From the NCBI GenBank assembly GCA_021234155.1, contig JAJEKV010000198.1, positions 62,001 to 126,000 of the forward strand: DNA of 64,000 bases. The letters are read 5' to 3'. This document shows, one piece after another, positions 44,673 through 56,618 of the stretch. Numbering within the stretch: the first letter of the stretch is position 1; each line of letters starts with the position of its first letter. The notes beneath the pieces were generated by a model. It did not search any database and was not told where the DNA came from. It saw only the letters and a list, made by a program, of their open reading frames with translations. The position numbers and the translations under genes are program-made. This stretch comes from Isoetes taiwanensis. Its lineage: Eukaryota; Streptophyta; Lycopodiopsida; Isoetales; Isoetaceae.

Positions 44673-47664
44673 GATCCGAAGCACCACGAAATAGTCTGGA
44701 TGTATGTAACAAGCCCGCCGAATTCTTCAGAACAATCAAGAATGACGACATTCCGGTAAGTCTTGCGCTGGATTTGGTTCTGGGTTATGGTTTTTTTTTT
44801 TTTTTTTTAATGCTATAAGCTCGTTTGAAGCAGTTCGGTGTAGAAATTCCAATGCCGGAAATGGATTTGGAAGAAACGAAAAGCGGGCAGAAAAATTCGC
44901 CCAGTGTGATTGCAAAGCTAATGGGCCTCGATCCAATGCCGGTTCAATCCCAGAAAATGGGCGGGCCGAGGAAACCTCTCAAAGATCTAAAGAATAAACA
45001 GTTTATCGATATAGATTCTACAAAAAGCGGGCCTCTCAGGCCTTTGTCCCGCCTTGGCTCAACAAGGAATTTGAAAACAGAGCAGGAAAACATGGAGCCA
45101 AGGAAAAGTGAAGTGATGAAGTCTGTTCACAGATTATCTCAACGCGGCTCTGTTGTAAGGCAAGTAGCAGATCCAAAAACGGCCAAAGATTTTCTGGGCG
45201 CGATGGAACTGTTGCAATCTAACAAAGAATTTTTTCTTCGATTCCTTCAAAACCCAGACTCGGTTTCTATGAGGCAACTTGCGGAGATGCAGATGCAACA
45301 AGCAAGATCAAGGCAATCAAGGCGTAGCAAACAACCGGCCCAACAAGGGAGCAAACAAAAAGAAGAGGCAGGGCCTCCTAAGAAGGCAAGAGAGGTAAGG
45401 GTTCCATCGTCTTCTTCTTCTTCTTCGACCAATAAAAAGAGAATGCCCAGCAAAGAGCCCCAACCTGCAAAGGCATCAAAAAGAGACATATCACCCCATG
45501 CCCGAAATCGAGGCCGGAATCAATGCCAAAGTAGTCCCCTTGCATCTCACAACCAACCTATTCGTGAACAGAGCCCAAGCAAAATAGTGCTTGCAAAGCC
45601 ATCCCCATCCGTAGCTTCATCTAACACCTTTACTCCACGAGCCCCTGCATTGAGCAGAGAATCTAAGGACCCCAGTAAAATAGTTCTTGTAAAACCATCC
45701 CCATCTATAAGCTCATCTAGCAGCTTTACTCCTCGATTGAGCAGAGAATTTATGGAGTCTAATAGCAAACACAGGCAGAATTCTAACAGTGAGCATTTGA
45801 CAAATCCAACCAGAGATAGAGGGTCAGGCAAAAATTCAGGTACTACAAATGCAAGCAATGATCCTAAAGCAATTGCTAAACAACTGGTAAGAGAGACCGC
45901 CCCTGCTGAATTGAGGAACAGTTTTTCTGTAAAGTTGAAGTGTGAAGAGCCTGCTAATGCTATTAGTACAAGTGCCATTAGGCCAGTTCAAAGCAGGGAG
46001 GCGGAGGTGATGTCAAGAAAGCTTGTTTCAGGACGAAGTATGAGCAACCCAAATTCACCTCCATCCAGAAAGGAGCCTTTAACTATTGATAGTGCAGAAG
46101 GAAGGGCAAGATTGATGGAAAAGTTGTTGATGGTTCAAAACCAGCAGCGCAAGGATTTCTCTGTGTCAAGTCAAATTAATGGCAACCACAACATCCCCGA
46201 GAATCACATCCTTTTTCAGTCTGCAGATGCCATAGATGGGAGCAAGAGCGACAGGTTCCAGAGAATCAATGTAAATGTTGAAGCTGAAGAAGCTGTCTGT
46301 GGCCAAGTTGAAACTGCCAACCATGTATCAGTAGTATTGACAAGGTCAAGATCACTTCCAGGTTCCTCTACAGCTGCTCTCAGGTGCTCCCAAAATGTGC
46401 AAATTCATCCACAACAATCACATGAAATTAGTGATTTGTTTTGGAGCATTAAACATTCTAATATAATGAAGCAAGTAGTTCCAAAGCACGAGCGTGTAAC
46501 TACTTCGAAGTCTTCAGAGGAACAGGCATCTGAAAATCCCAGTCAGCTGTGTAGAAGCTCTAGCATTAAGGACACACTACAATACAGTACCATTTCTCAG
46601 GTAGTGGTTCATTTAAATAGGCTTTTGTCATTTCAATTAAACTGTCAAATTTGGCCCTCATCGACGTTATGCTTTACCAGGCTGTAGATAAAGAGCCACC
46701 TTCACAACCTAGCAGGCCAATGCCCTTGATGGCAAATAATTCGAGTGGTGATTCTGTCATTGCCAAGGCTGAGCTGAGAAGCCCAGTTTCAGTTTTGGAT
46801 ATCCCATTCCAGGATGGAAGCCCAAGTCCTGTGGACATAAAGAGTCGTGCAACTGACCTTGAAGGTATGAACAATTTGTGCCTTCCTTCTAATTTTAGGA
46901 AGAATTTTGTTTAACTGTTACATATGCATCTGAAGATTCAGTTCTCACATATTGGCTTCATTTACACAGAAGTTCGTGCCCATCTCATGGAATTGGACAA
47001 CAGCCAGCCAGCTTATACAAAGGCATTGGATTTGAAGACCACAGATGCAGCGGAACTTGCTGAAAGCCCAGGTCCTAATGATACAATAATAGCATTTCAT
47101 GGATTGCTTCAGCAAGTGCCAGATGGAAAATCTGATAAAGAAGTGCAAGCCTGGGGAAACCACAAGGACATGCAGTATGTCAAGAAGGTCCTTACTGAGG
47201 CAGATCGGTCACAATGGTACTCTCCGAATTGTCCGCTTAATCCCTCTATATTTGAGACGGTGGAACAACATTACAAACATGGATGCAGTAATCAGGGGGG
47301 CAGGACAAGAGCAGCAGATTCTTTGAATAGGCGTCTTATGTTTGATGTACTGAATGAAGTCTTGTTCTGGAAATTACAACCATGGACAGATTCTAAGACC
47401 CCATCCAATAATTGGAAGTCAATTCTTTCCTCTCCACCAAAAGGGGAAAAGCTTATGCAGGATATGTATTTGGAATTAAGTGGGTTTCATAGCTCACATT
47501 GTGAGCCTGTAAATTTGGTTGAGACATTGGTTGACAAAGACCTGTCTAAAAGTCAGCATTGGACTTCTCAGGAGGAGGTAGAAAGAATTGGTGTTAAATT
47601 AGTCCAATTGCTTTTCAATGACTTGGTTGAAGACGTCATTTTAGACTTAATGACCATCAGATGA
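44673..47664 (+). CDS. LONGIFOLIA/TRM-family protein (DUF3741 motif plus DUF4378), 5' end unresolved
   Basis: Plant-specific TON1-recruiting-motif (TRM)/LONGIFOLIA protein family. Members associate with cortical microtubules and the TON1/TTP complex and influence cell elongation and organ shape. Likely exons are 44,673-44,755 (ending at GTAAGT), about 44,831-46,600, 46,681-46,864 and 46,970-47,664 (stop TGA). All introns are GT-AG, and the frame is kept across each junction. Visible regions are EFFRTIKNDDIP in the first exon, the VARLMGL-type motif as VIAKLMGLDPMP at about 44,906-44,941, a long S/K/P-rich disordered middle, and a C-terminal DUF4378-like domain at about 47,310-47,660 (RRLMFDVLNEVLFWKLQPW to LLFNDLVEDVILDL). 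About 900 codons are visible, close to the family's usual size. The true N-terminus was not found. It is the only convincing intact host gene in the window. Confidence 0.85.
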
Positions 47665-50080
47665 TCTGGAAGTTGCAATCTTCTGTACATAGAACAAAAT
47701 CAAGGACTTGTGTATCACTACTTTATATGAAAGGAGCATGTTCAACATTTAATTGAACCTAGGCTCCGTTTGCACATTTAATTCAACAATACTGAGCAAA
47801 ATGCTAAGTTCCAATGTTGTAATATTTTGTATTCTAGCAGACATTTCAAAATCAGAATTCCAACTACACAAAGTTGCCAACACGATATGGCATCGGTTTC
47901 TATTTAAATAAAAAGCATTGAAGATTCAGGTAATCTGTTTAAACCCTTTCCTAATTTTCCGGACCCCAGTGGTTAGGTAGAAATTACTGGGAATTTCAGA
48001 ACAATATATTACGGTGCATATAATTTCTAATTGCATCTTATTGAACGGGCCATTGACTCATTGACAAAATTTAACGTGCATATCAAAAAAACTTACAGAA
48101 GCACAAAATGGTCCCACTGTTTGTAAATTGTGTGTGTAAATTGGTCCTGGCAATAATTTAGTATATTAGAACTTAAAGCAATTTGAGCATTGAATTAGAT
48201 GGTTTTGATGTTACATAAGGCTTCTCGTAGACAACAATTCGTTCTTTACTTCTGGTTGCAAACACACTAGTTTGACACCACGCATCCATCCTTTATCTGA
48301 CGAGCATGTGAACCCGAAACTTAGGAAATCAATGGATCTTGGTTTTTTCAACACGAATTACTGTGGAGAAGAATGGCCTTCAAAAATGTGTCAATGTATT
48401 TATGTGTTTTGAGGTTTTATCACAAGGAGAGCTTCTCACCACATATCTCAGTCACTAACTATCGCTGCTTGCCAAAGTATTTTCACTATCTTATATAGCA
48501 TTATTACATCTTATGAAGGTTGTAGTGTTTGCCAAAAAATTAAACCCTTTGAGGAATGACTAAAGGCATCACATCTGAAATAACTAAACTGCTTACTGCT
48601 GTTTAAACTATAAATTGCATGGAACGTAAGACCCAATTATGGCCAATGTGGGCACTTTTGTTTGTTAAGCACTGTTTCACTGAGACAGGCAGTGCTGACT
48701 GCAGCAATGCTAAACATCATGCTCTGTGCAGCAATGTACGATACGATACTTTCTTTCCTCTCCTCAAATTAAAGTATTAGTTCCATCTACGAGACGAATT
48801 CACTGTTTATGATTTGCTTAAATGATACAGAAAAAACATGAGAATTGTGCCATGGTAGAGCTTGTTGATATTCACGTGTTCAACACAATACGTCACAAAT
48901 TTATCTAATGTTAGAGATGTTAAGAAACACCACAATTGGTGACAAAACCTTCTAACTCTTCTTGACTGGTAGCCTTCATTCCTCCAGTGCCTCATTATCA
49001 ACAAATCAGTACCTTTTAACTCTCTGTCTTCTTGACTGGTAGCCTTCATTCCTTCAATAGCTCATTATCAACAAATCAATACCTTCTAACTCTTTGTCTA
49101 CTTGACTGGAGTATCCATGAGCACAAAACTTCTTGCATGTTGGTTGCATGCACACAGAAGAGAAAGTAAGCTAAACTTTATCTGCATTCAGATCCTCTTG
49201 ATGCATTTCCTTCATGAGCTGATTGCAGTTTTGGCATTCCCATGCTGACAAATGCACTCCACAATATTTGAGGGAAATCCGTTAAATATTTGGGAAGCAT
49301 CCACATTTCAAACAAGGGAAATGCCCATGGAGACATCAGCTTTGGATTTTGTTCCCAAATTTACTATTGTGCATTCATTTCCCAAAGCTTTCTCAGCATA
49401 GCCCTTGAATGCTTACAAGGATTTAAAATCCTCTGACCCATGCTTCGTCAAGGTATCCTTCCAGACCATATCCAGCTGTCATTGAACTCAAAGAAACTAC
49501 ATCTCGTGCAGGCATCCGATCAAATATCTGGCATCTCTATAACATGGCATTTGTATGCATATCTGTAAGACTACTGCCATAAATATATCGCTCTTATCCT
49601 GCTGATATAATGTTTCTATGGCACTTTGCATATATATATCCATAAGACTGCTGCGAAAGTATCTAGCTCATTCCTGCTAACATGGATTTCAATGAATTTG
49701 CTTTCATCGTTGTAAACCAGAAGAGAACGACATGCAGTTAAAGCAGTGCCAAGACGGGATGCAAGCAAATACATGTATTTCCCGAGCTGCTACTTAGTGA
49801 CCAGTACTGTTCTATTCTATTCTAAGTACTAAAACTGAGAAGAAACTACTCCACAGGCGGCTTGAGGTCTGCTTTCATGCGGACTGCCAGAGACATCAAC
49901 AGGACTGTTGCTGTCAATTTGTGGGCCTAAACCGCCACAGCCCACCCCTCCCTCCAGCGCTGCACCAAATTCGATTCATGTTTACCCCCTCAGTATAGTC
50001 TTCGTATACAATTTTTATACTAGAGAGGAGGGGGCCTCCAAATGTTATCCATTCCTTAACTAGCTGTTATCAGACAAGCG
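47665..50080. other. Downstream intergenic sequence with a short tandem repeat
   Basis: AATAAA-like signals near 47,905 could end the TRM transcript. The stretch 48,950-49,115 holds about two and a half units of a ~71-base repeat (CTTGACTGGTAGCCTTCATT, then CTCATTATCAACAAATCA). TTCTATTCTATTCTAAG at about 49,810 resembles a LINE microsatellite tail. No coding sequence is recognised. Confidence 0.5.
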
Positions 50081-50091
50081 GAGGAAACCCC

Positions 50092-50585
50092 CATTGGCTC
50101 GGGGGTTTCCTGAAATAAACCCCGAGCCAATGCGGTTGCGCCACGTAAACGTCCACGGGGAGGAAATTTTTGCTAGGTGGAAAAAAAAAAATTGTTCTAC
50201 GGCATAGTACCACGAACGGTGCTGGCAATTCTTTTCTGCTCCAAATCACCAAACCTGCCCAGATAGATCAACGGGCTTCTAAATAGATACCAAGCTATGA
50301 CTATGGCTTCTGAATAGATTGAAAATCCGGCTTTCAGAGCTTCTGGGCTTCTGATCAGATGAAAATCCGGCTTTAGGCCTTCCGGCTAAGGCTTTCAGAG
50401 CTTCCGAGCTATGGCTATGTCTTCCAGTTATAGCTTTCAACGGGCTTCAGAGCTTCCAGCTATGGCTTTCAAAAAAAACCTTCTGGAGGTTTCTTGGCAG
50501 AGCGCCTGAGCTTCGAATCGGGCCAGTTTCTTGTTTTGAACAAAAGGCTAAAAAACAAGAAATTTCCTCCCCGTGGACGTTTACG
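50092..50585 (-). mobile_element. Small element with inverted ends plus a one-sided hairpin
   Basis: A perfect 25-26 base inverted repeat (CGTAAACGTCCACGGGGAGG plus AAATTT) lies at 50,144-50,168 and, inverted, at 50,560-50,585. Just outside the left repeat is a hairpin with arms CATTGGCTCGGGG and CCCCGAGCCAATG (50,092-50,132, one bulged base). The interior carries echoing phrases (ATCCGGCTTTCAGAGCTTC, AGCTATGGC). The architecture matches the elements at 42,460 and 25,336 and suggests a Helitron2/Helentron-like non-autonomous element. No coding capacity. Confidence 0.55.
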
Positions 50586-50629
50586 AAAATTTCATATCAA
50601 GCAAGCTCTGTTACGAAATTCAGAGAACT

Positions 50630-50860
50630 TGGGAGAACTGGAGAGAGAATGTGGCACTATGAAGAGATCGTCGCCCACTTGCCTTGTTCGGCCCTGTTGT
50701 GACTGAAAAAGAGCTTTATTTCTTTGAAATTTTGTCTTCCCTGGAGAGAGAACGTGGCGTCATGAAGAGATCGTCGCCCTGTTCGGCCCTGTTGTGACTG
50801 AAAAAGAGGTTTATTTCTTTGAAATTTTGTCTTCACTTACAAAATCGACTTGTTTCAAAT
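50630..50860. repeat. Imperfect tandem duplication of about 110 bp
   Basis: GAAGAGATCGTCGCCC, then CTGTTCGGCCCTGTTGTGAC-type sequence and GAAAAAGAGSTTTATTTC, occurs twice, near 50,660-50,730 and 50,763-50,835, separated by GGAGAGAGAACGTGGC-like sequence that is also repeated. Confidence 0.75.
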
Positions 50861-51236
50861 GCACACACAATTCAGGATTCTGAATGTGCATTGGAGCACT
50901 AGAATTTATTGTGGCATTCGATTTGATTCATTCCGGCATTCCATTGCTTTGGCATTGAGCATTCAGCTTTTGTTAAGCTTCTATTACTTCGTCCCGCCCT
51001 AAGGGTTCGTTAACTGGATATGTTGTTAAGAAAAGGGGACAAAATTGGGGTAGTCCAAAGTTGCCTCCGCATGAAAGTGGAGGTACAAATAAAAAGCTCA
51101 TCATGTGGTCGTGCCTACTCTGCCTACAATGATCAAATTCCTCAATAGTTTTTGAAGTAACCATCAAGATGTCCATGAAAGCGTTGAAAGATGGCCAGGG
51201 ACCTTACGCACCATTGGTTACATTATATTAAATTTA

Positions 51237-53520
51237 AGAAGGAAGGAAGGAAGTATATTTTAACGTCCACGGAGGCCAACTGGCCTATGAGACGGTTATA
51301 GACATACAATATATCGGAAAGTATCCAATCACAAAAGAAAACCACAGAAACCCTGTACAATGTGTCTACTACTGGGACAAAAAAACCCTCCATGTAGGAG
51401 GGAAAACCTTTGTAGTAGGCATTCAGAGTCCCTATCTGGGCGCTCAAATTCCCTGTGCTGTGAGGGACTCTCTGATGGTGGAGACTTGCAAAATGTAGGA
51501 CGCGAGACGTGCAACTATTGGCGAAGCCAGCAGTTGATGAATTGCTATCTCAGAGCATCTGAGATCGGCATGAGCTGCTCGAATGTGTGCATATACCGGA
51601 CACTCCTGTAGAGCATGGTGTTCATCTTCTACTATCTGCATGTGACAGCACTTGCATAATCTCTCGTGCTGGGGGATTCCCTGCCCGCCATCCGTACCCC
51701 AGCGCGCCTGTCTCAATTCTGAGATGGTGGGACCCTGTCCTTATTGCAGCTATAGCTCTCCGTTTCTTGGTAGAGATGTGTGCCTTCAAATACTGGTGGG
51801 GGCCATGTTCAAGCGACAGATTAACCTGCGTGTGGTAGTGCTCTGTTTTGGGCTTTGCAAGAGTGGGCGCATCCCACAAAGAGGTAGCAAAGCGCTCATT
51901 CAAATGCAGCTCCTATTCCGCGATATCCAACATATCCATAATCTGTTGATAGTCTATGGACCATCTTGCGAACCATCCCCTACAATGCTCCTGCCACACT
52001 CTCTTCACCCTTGTGCCAATAATAGAGCCCGGGGAGGAAGATGTTGTGGATCTATTCTATCAACCTTATGGAAATACGCAAGGTGCCTGCGCATAGCAGA
52101 ATGCTGCAGGGGCCAAAAGCCAGTCTCATACAGCAAAATCGGATAAGGCACCGTGTCCTTGACGCCTAGACTGTATGTCAGGAAAGCCTTCTGTACCCTC
52201 TCTAGCTTATCCCAAGTGCCCTTGCTAATTGCTCCCCAGACCTCTACCCCATACAGCAATACTGGTTCAACAAGTGCTCGGAACAGGTGTGCTTTGCATG
52301 CCCAATCGCAGAGATCTATTCTGTAACAGCTATTCTGCATTGCATACAGGACTTTCCATCCCGCCCTGACCCTTCTTTCTACATAGTCATCCCATAGCAT
52401 GTTAGCAGAGAAATCGATTCCCAGATACTTAAAGGTCCTTACAACTTCCATCCTTTATCCCCTGTAATAGAAGTCTGGGATATCATGCTGCGCAGACAGG
52501 ATTGGCAACAGCTTGGTTTTCTGCTGGTTGACGGTCATTCCTGCTATGTCGCAGAACTGACTGAGGGCATCCAAATGTTCTTGCATACTCCTAGCTGTAT
52601 GGGACAATAAGCCCAGATCGTCTGCATAGAGCAACTGTTTTACTGTATATGCCTCTGGCAACTGCGGGCCACCACCTCCATGTTCTTGCATGCAGGTCTT
52701 CAACTTGTCAATATAGAGTCCAAAAAGCGTTGGAGATAACGGACATCCCTGTTTAACATCTATGGTGCTATTCACCTGGTAATCTGGCGCAGGCAAAGTG
52801 GCATATATTCCGTCATAGAGCCGGTAGATGGCATTCTGCAAATCCTGTGGGACATGTAGCTCCTGCAAGCGTTGCCACAACAGGTCCCGAGGATGTCGTC
52901 TTAAAATCCACGAAACAGCAATACAAGTCACGTCAATCCACGAAACAGCAATACAAGTCACGTCGTGCATTGCAGCTAGCTTCCATAAGAATTCTGAGAG
53001 TAAAAATATGATCACTTGTGGAGTGGGCAGGGCAAAAACCTGCCTGGCCAACTGCACGTACTCCAGCTTCCTCAGCCCATTGTGTTAACTTCTTCTCCAG
53101 CACACCTGCTAGAAGTTTTGCGAGTAACGGGCTCACCATGATCATACGGTAGTTGGTGGAGTCATCCCTTTTCCCGTCTTATGAATAGGGGTGACCTTGC
53201 TAACCATCCATTTTTGTGGGAGGCCCTCTCTAATGGCCTGATTGATTATCCCTGTCAAAAGCCCGAGCAAAGCTGGCCCACCCCATTTCAACAGCTCGGC
53301 CTGAAGTCCCTGCAAGTCCTTTGCTTTACCATTAGCAAGATGCCTAAGACCCTAGTGGATGTCCTCCTTAGAAAGCTGTAGTGTTTCTCCTAGCTGATCT
53401 GGTACGTCAGCGATCGCTCCTGGGGGGTCATACAATTCTCCAATCGTTGTCTCCACTGGTCTGAGGTAACATTGCCAGGTGGTTGATGCCTCTTATACAG
53501 CACTCTATGCCAGAAGGAGT
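51237..53520 (-). mobile_element. 5'-truncated LINE: reverse transcriptase and C-terminal zinc-binding region
   Basis: Minus-strand pieces in order are a pre-RT region (53,180-53,380; ANGKAKDLQGLQAELLKWG), fingers and palm (AVGQAGFCPAHSTSDHIFTL at about 53,050; RRDLYCCFVD), KQGCPLSPTLFGLYIDKL and the catalytic LLYADDLGLLSHTA at about 52,630, then thumb-like FKYLGIDFSANMLWDDYV. A C-terminal CKCCHMQIVEDEHHALQECP-type zinc motif follows at about 51,620. The 3' UTR ends CCTCCGTGGACGTTAAAA with a CTTCC microsatellite tail at 51,237-51,260. The clade is not L1 (different C-terminus, no A-tail) and could be RTE-like; I cannot place it firmly. The endonuclease is missing. Several stops and frame changes mean it is dead. 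Confidence 0.88.
52905..52964. repeat. 30-bp tandem duplication inside the LINE reverse transcriptase
   Basis: AATCCACGAAACAGCAATAC plus AAGTCACGTC occurs twice in a row, repeating the ten-residue peptide DVTCIAVSWI in one minus frame. The unduplicated coding sense in a neighbouring frame reads RRDLYCCFVD. Confidence 0.88.
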
Positions 53521-54829
53521 TAACACCCTAATAGCTATACTAAGTTAATGCAAATATAATAGACGTTGCACAGCTCCTGTTAAGTTAACATTTAACCTAA
53601 CATAATATTTAAAATGTGCATTCAGACATGAGCGGTTAAGGTTTAGTTAAATTAACATTTAGCATAACAGAATTTGTTAACAATCTCGTTCGCACACAAA
53701 GCTGTTAAGGTATTTCAGAAAGCTATTCGTTTTACCAACATTCAGTCAAAAGAATCACACTTCGATACATCCATTTAACTTATTTATTTAACAAGTCGTA
53801 AAGCAGGCATCCCAATGGCTTTGAAAATCAAAATAAATGAAGAGAACATGTATCATATGAAAAGCTCTGCTTGTGATGGCATAAGAGCTCTGCTTGTGAT
53901 GGCAAAATCAGGATCCAGATGTTCTGGCCCAAGTGGCTAGATGGATTGCTAATTTTGCAAAATCTGAATCTCGGACAGCAGCATGTTACTAAAGTATCAA
54001 TAGCAGTCCCCCTACAAAGCTCCACGATGATATCTTAAGGGGCCCTCAATTGTACCTATATCTTTCTATTTTCCATTGATCTTAATAGTACTGGTGTACC
54101 TCGTTTCACAGAAAAATAATATGTCAAACTTGGGGTAGATGGCAGTGATTTTGCCCCATACTGTTTTGACAAGCTGGTCAGATAGATTGGACACTCGCCC
54201 TAAATAATAGAGAAATATTAACTCTCATCCTAAATGATAGAGGAATCAACATCCTATCCATATTTTCTTCATTTTGCATAGAAAACCAAGGTAAAAAAAA
54301 AAGACTCGTAATCTAATGACTCTGCAGATAAAGGAACTGATAACAGAAGTAGGTTACATGGGACAACATGTGTTGACTTTATATCTGAAGCCTTATCAAC
54401 ACCACATTTCATGATATGCATCATCTTCTATGGAACAAAGCTATGAAAAGATGACAACATCATATTAGCTCTCGAAAAATGCATCTAGAAATAACATATT
54501 AATAGAAAACCACTCTGCATATCTGAAATACTAAAAATCTCATATTATCAGAAATATTTGAGACATTTTAATCTCGGTAGAGACAAGACAATCTTATTTT
54601 TGGCAAATTAAAACAAACAATGCCAAATTTCTACTTCCTTATTAGAATAAATATAGCTTTACTATTAACAAATAAGCTTCCAACTTTATCGTCAATGGTC
54701 TAATTTTGGCTCATTCTCTTCAGATCTACAGATTTCTTAGTCTGATTTGCAGAAAGATGAAAACCCAAAACAAAACTTAAGAGCAAGCAAACGAACTGGT
54801 ACCATTAGAGTTTTTTTGAGGTCAAATAA
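53521..54829. other. No gene recognised
   Basis: AT-rich sequence. A phrase AGCTCTGCTTGTGATGGCA is tandemly doubled at about 53,862-53,905. A TTAACATTTARCMTAACA phrase recurs near 53,580-53,665. No domains were seen on either strand. Confidence 0.5.
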
Positions 54830-55153
54830 GGGCCTCCTAAGAATATATTAGGGGGGCCGCCACGTAGGATCCCGAACCTAGCTTCCCCCCTCCATATCTA
54901 AATTTCACTCTCCCCTAACCTAACTACCTAACCTCCGAACCTAACACCCGAACCTAACCCCGCAATCATTATTTCCGAACGACCTGAATATTTGATGATT
55001 ATATCTAGGATTTTCGTTTTCCCACCTTCGAGCTTATGCCATCGAGCTTCAGCACCATCGATCGAGCTTGCCCTCGCGCCATCGACCTTGCCATCGCGCC
55101 ATCGAGCGCCAACGATCTTGCCATCGCGCCCAGGCAGTTTTTGAATTCGAATT
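54830..55153 (+). promoter_or_regulatory. C-rich leader with CCTAAC and CCATCG repeats
   Basis: A short stretch (TATTAGGGGGGCCGCCACGT at 54,847-54,866) is followed by irregular CCTAAC repeats (54,915-54,962) and then repeats of GCCATCGAGCTTGCC type (55,035-55,135), directly upstream of the ATG at 55,154. It may be the 5' leader or promoter of that frame, or the left edge of the unusual 55-64 kb region. Assignment is by position only. Confidence 0.3.
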
Positions 55154-55891
55154 ATGGCGGATTCTTACCAGCAAATAGAGCGAAATTTTCTGTTTGTTGG
55201 CAAGAATCTTCCTAATTCTAATCTCCGCTCCGGTTCTCGGTCTTTTGCAACGTCAATGGCAAAGGTATTTGGTTTCCGAGTCGTCATTGCATTCTTTTGA
55301 GTGTTCTTCCTTCTAATACTTCTGTTTCAGGATCAAACTAATTTCGAGGGTCAATTTAGAGTGCAAGTGCCAAAAGAATGCCTGCCTTACAGGAATAAGT
55401 TCACTTGGAAGCAACCAATAGATGAAGATGCATTGCGAGCTTCTGGAGCCATGAATATAGACCTCTGGGCTAAAGGCCAACTGTATCCATGTGATCCTTT
55501 CACTCGAGCCCATCCAAACTTCCACTCTGCATCCGGTCTTATTGAATTTGCTTGTAAGGGACATCAAGGGTTACTAGGTTACTGTAATAATTTGGTTAAT
55601 GGTAATACTGATCCACATTCGTGTGCCATGTATAACCACTTGTATGGATTCAATTGCAAAGTTTTATCAGATGTTAATCAGCTCCAACAGGCGAATTACT
55701 TTCTGTCTCAACAATGCCGCAAGCTCAATGAATTGGAGGTAGAAAATCAGAAATTGGTGACTGAGATGAATGCACTGCAGCAAGGAATGAAGAGGGTTGC
55801 GCAAGAAAATGATTCCCTTCACAAGCGGGTCAAACGCTTAAAAAGAACTCCACTGGGGATCGGGGAGAGGGCAAAAACCCGAAGCCCATAA
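55154..55891 (+). CDS. Unrecognised protein with C-terminal coiled coil
   Basis: The proposed first exon, 55,154-55,264, starts with ATG (MADSYQQIERNFLFVGKN), ends AAG/GTATTT, and keeps frame with an exon from 55,331 after TTCTGTTTCAG. The implied intron of 66 bases is very short for a plant. The second exon encodes a mixed region with several Cys and His residues (about residues 75-165: CDPFTRAHPNFHSA, then CKGHQGLLGYCNN) and then a leucine-rich heptad region (about 165-215: KLNELEVENQKLVTEMNAL) ending in basic KRVKRLKR. This looks like a nucleic-acid-associated or dimerising protein, but I do not recognise the family. It is followed at once by another frame on the same strand. It may be part of a mobile or virus-like element, so I leave its state as possibly broken. 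Confidence 0.5.
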
Positions 55892-55908
55892 ATATATTAG
55901 CCCCCGGG

Positions 55909-56439
55909 GTGGAGGCAAAAAAAAGGGTCATGGCTATTAGAAAGCTTGTTGATCCAAATCTTGCAGAAGAAAATAAGAGAAAACCTGCTAATATTGCCGG
56001 TTTATTAAAGAAATTAGTTACTAAAGATGATGTATTGAGAATGTTAAAGCTTCCTAGTAGCATTCAACTTAGGAAAGCTGTAGTACATCAACTGTTGCGG
56101 GAGTTGGGGAACAGTCAAACCTCAGAATCAATGCAAGAACTGTGTGACAATGTCGGAATAAGTAGGCAAGCTTATATTGCTTTGTTCAGATGCTTGCAGG
56201 ATGGCTTTAAACAACAAGGCATTACCAAAACTATTCTACTACCAAGGATGACTAGTGTGATGACTTGTAGGTCATCGAGAAACAGACAAGTGCAAGAGCT
56301 TCTTGGTGATATGTATCAGCTGACCAGCAGTGTCAACTTGGATACATTGGCATCCTATACCAAAGGTAAGAAGAAGTCGAAGTTTGGTGATACTTTCTGC
56401 CTTAATGAAAATAACAATTCTTTGGATAGACTTAACTAG
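55909..56439 (+). CDS. Unrecognised basic helical protein region
   Basis: A frame of about 175 codons follows the coiled-coil frame after only a few bases on the same strand. It begins VEAKKRVMAIRKLVDPNLAE and continues with a helical segment (LLKKLVTKDDVLRMLKLPSS). A possible DNA-binding-like segment follows (LCDNVGISRQAYIALFRCLQ, which reads like a helix-turn-helix). It ends KGKKKSKFGDTFCLNENNNS. The first in-frame ATG is at 55,930. I do not recognise the family. The close spacing suggests it belongs with the upstream frame, but I have not joined them. Confidence 0.4.
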   Translation: MEAKKRVMAIRKLVDPNLAEENKRKPANIAGLLKKLVTKDDVLRMLKLPSSIQLRKAVVHQLLRELGNSQTSESMQELCDNVGISRQAYIALFRCLQDGFKQQGITKTILLPRMTSVMTCRSSRNRQVQELLGDMYQLTSSVNLDTLASYTKGKKKSKFGDTFCLNENNNSLDRLN

Positions 56440-56618
56440 AATGCTTCACTTTTGGTTCGATTTTATGATATGAAGGTAGAAGAGTGCTTGTTGGCAAACT
56501 AAGAATTGTTTTGAAATTTGGATGAAATGGAATTGGTGAAAGGCGAGAAGTACGAGAGGGTTTCATTTGAGTCTAATGAACGAGCTTTGAATACGAGGGA
56601 ATGAAGAGTCAAATCTAG

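Noticed and set aside
54910-54965. CCTAAC repeats as an interstitial telomere
   Set aside because: The repeats are irregular, few and mixed with other C-rich words, and plant telomeres are usually CCCTAAA.
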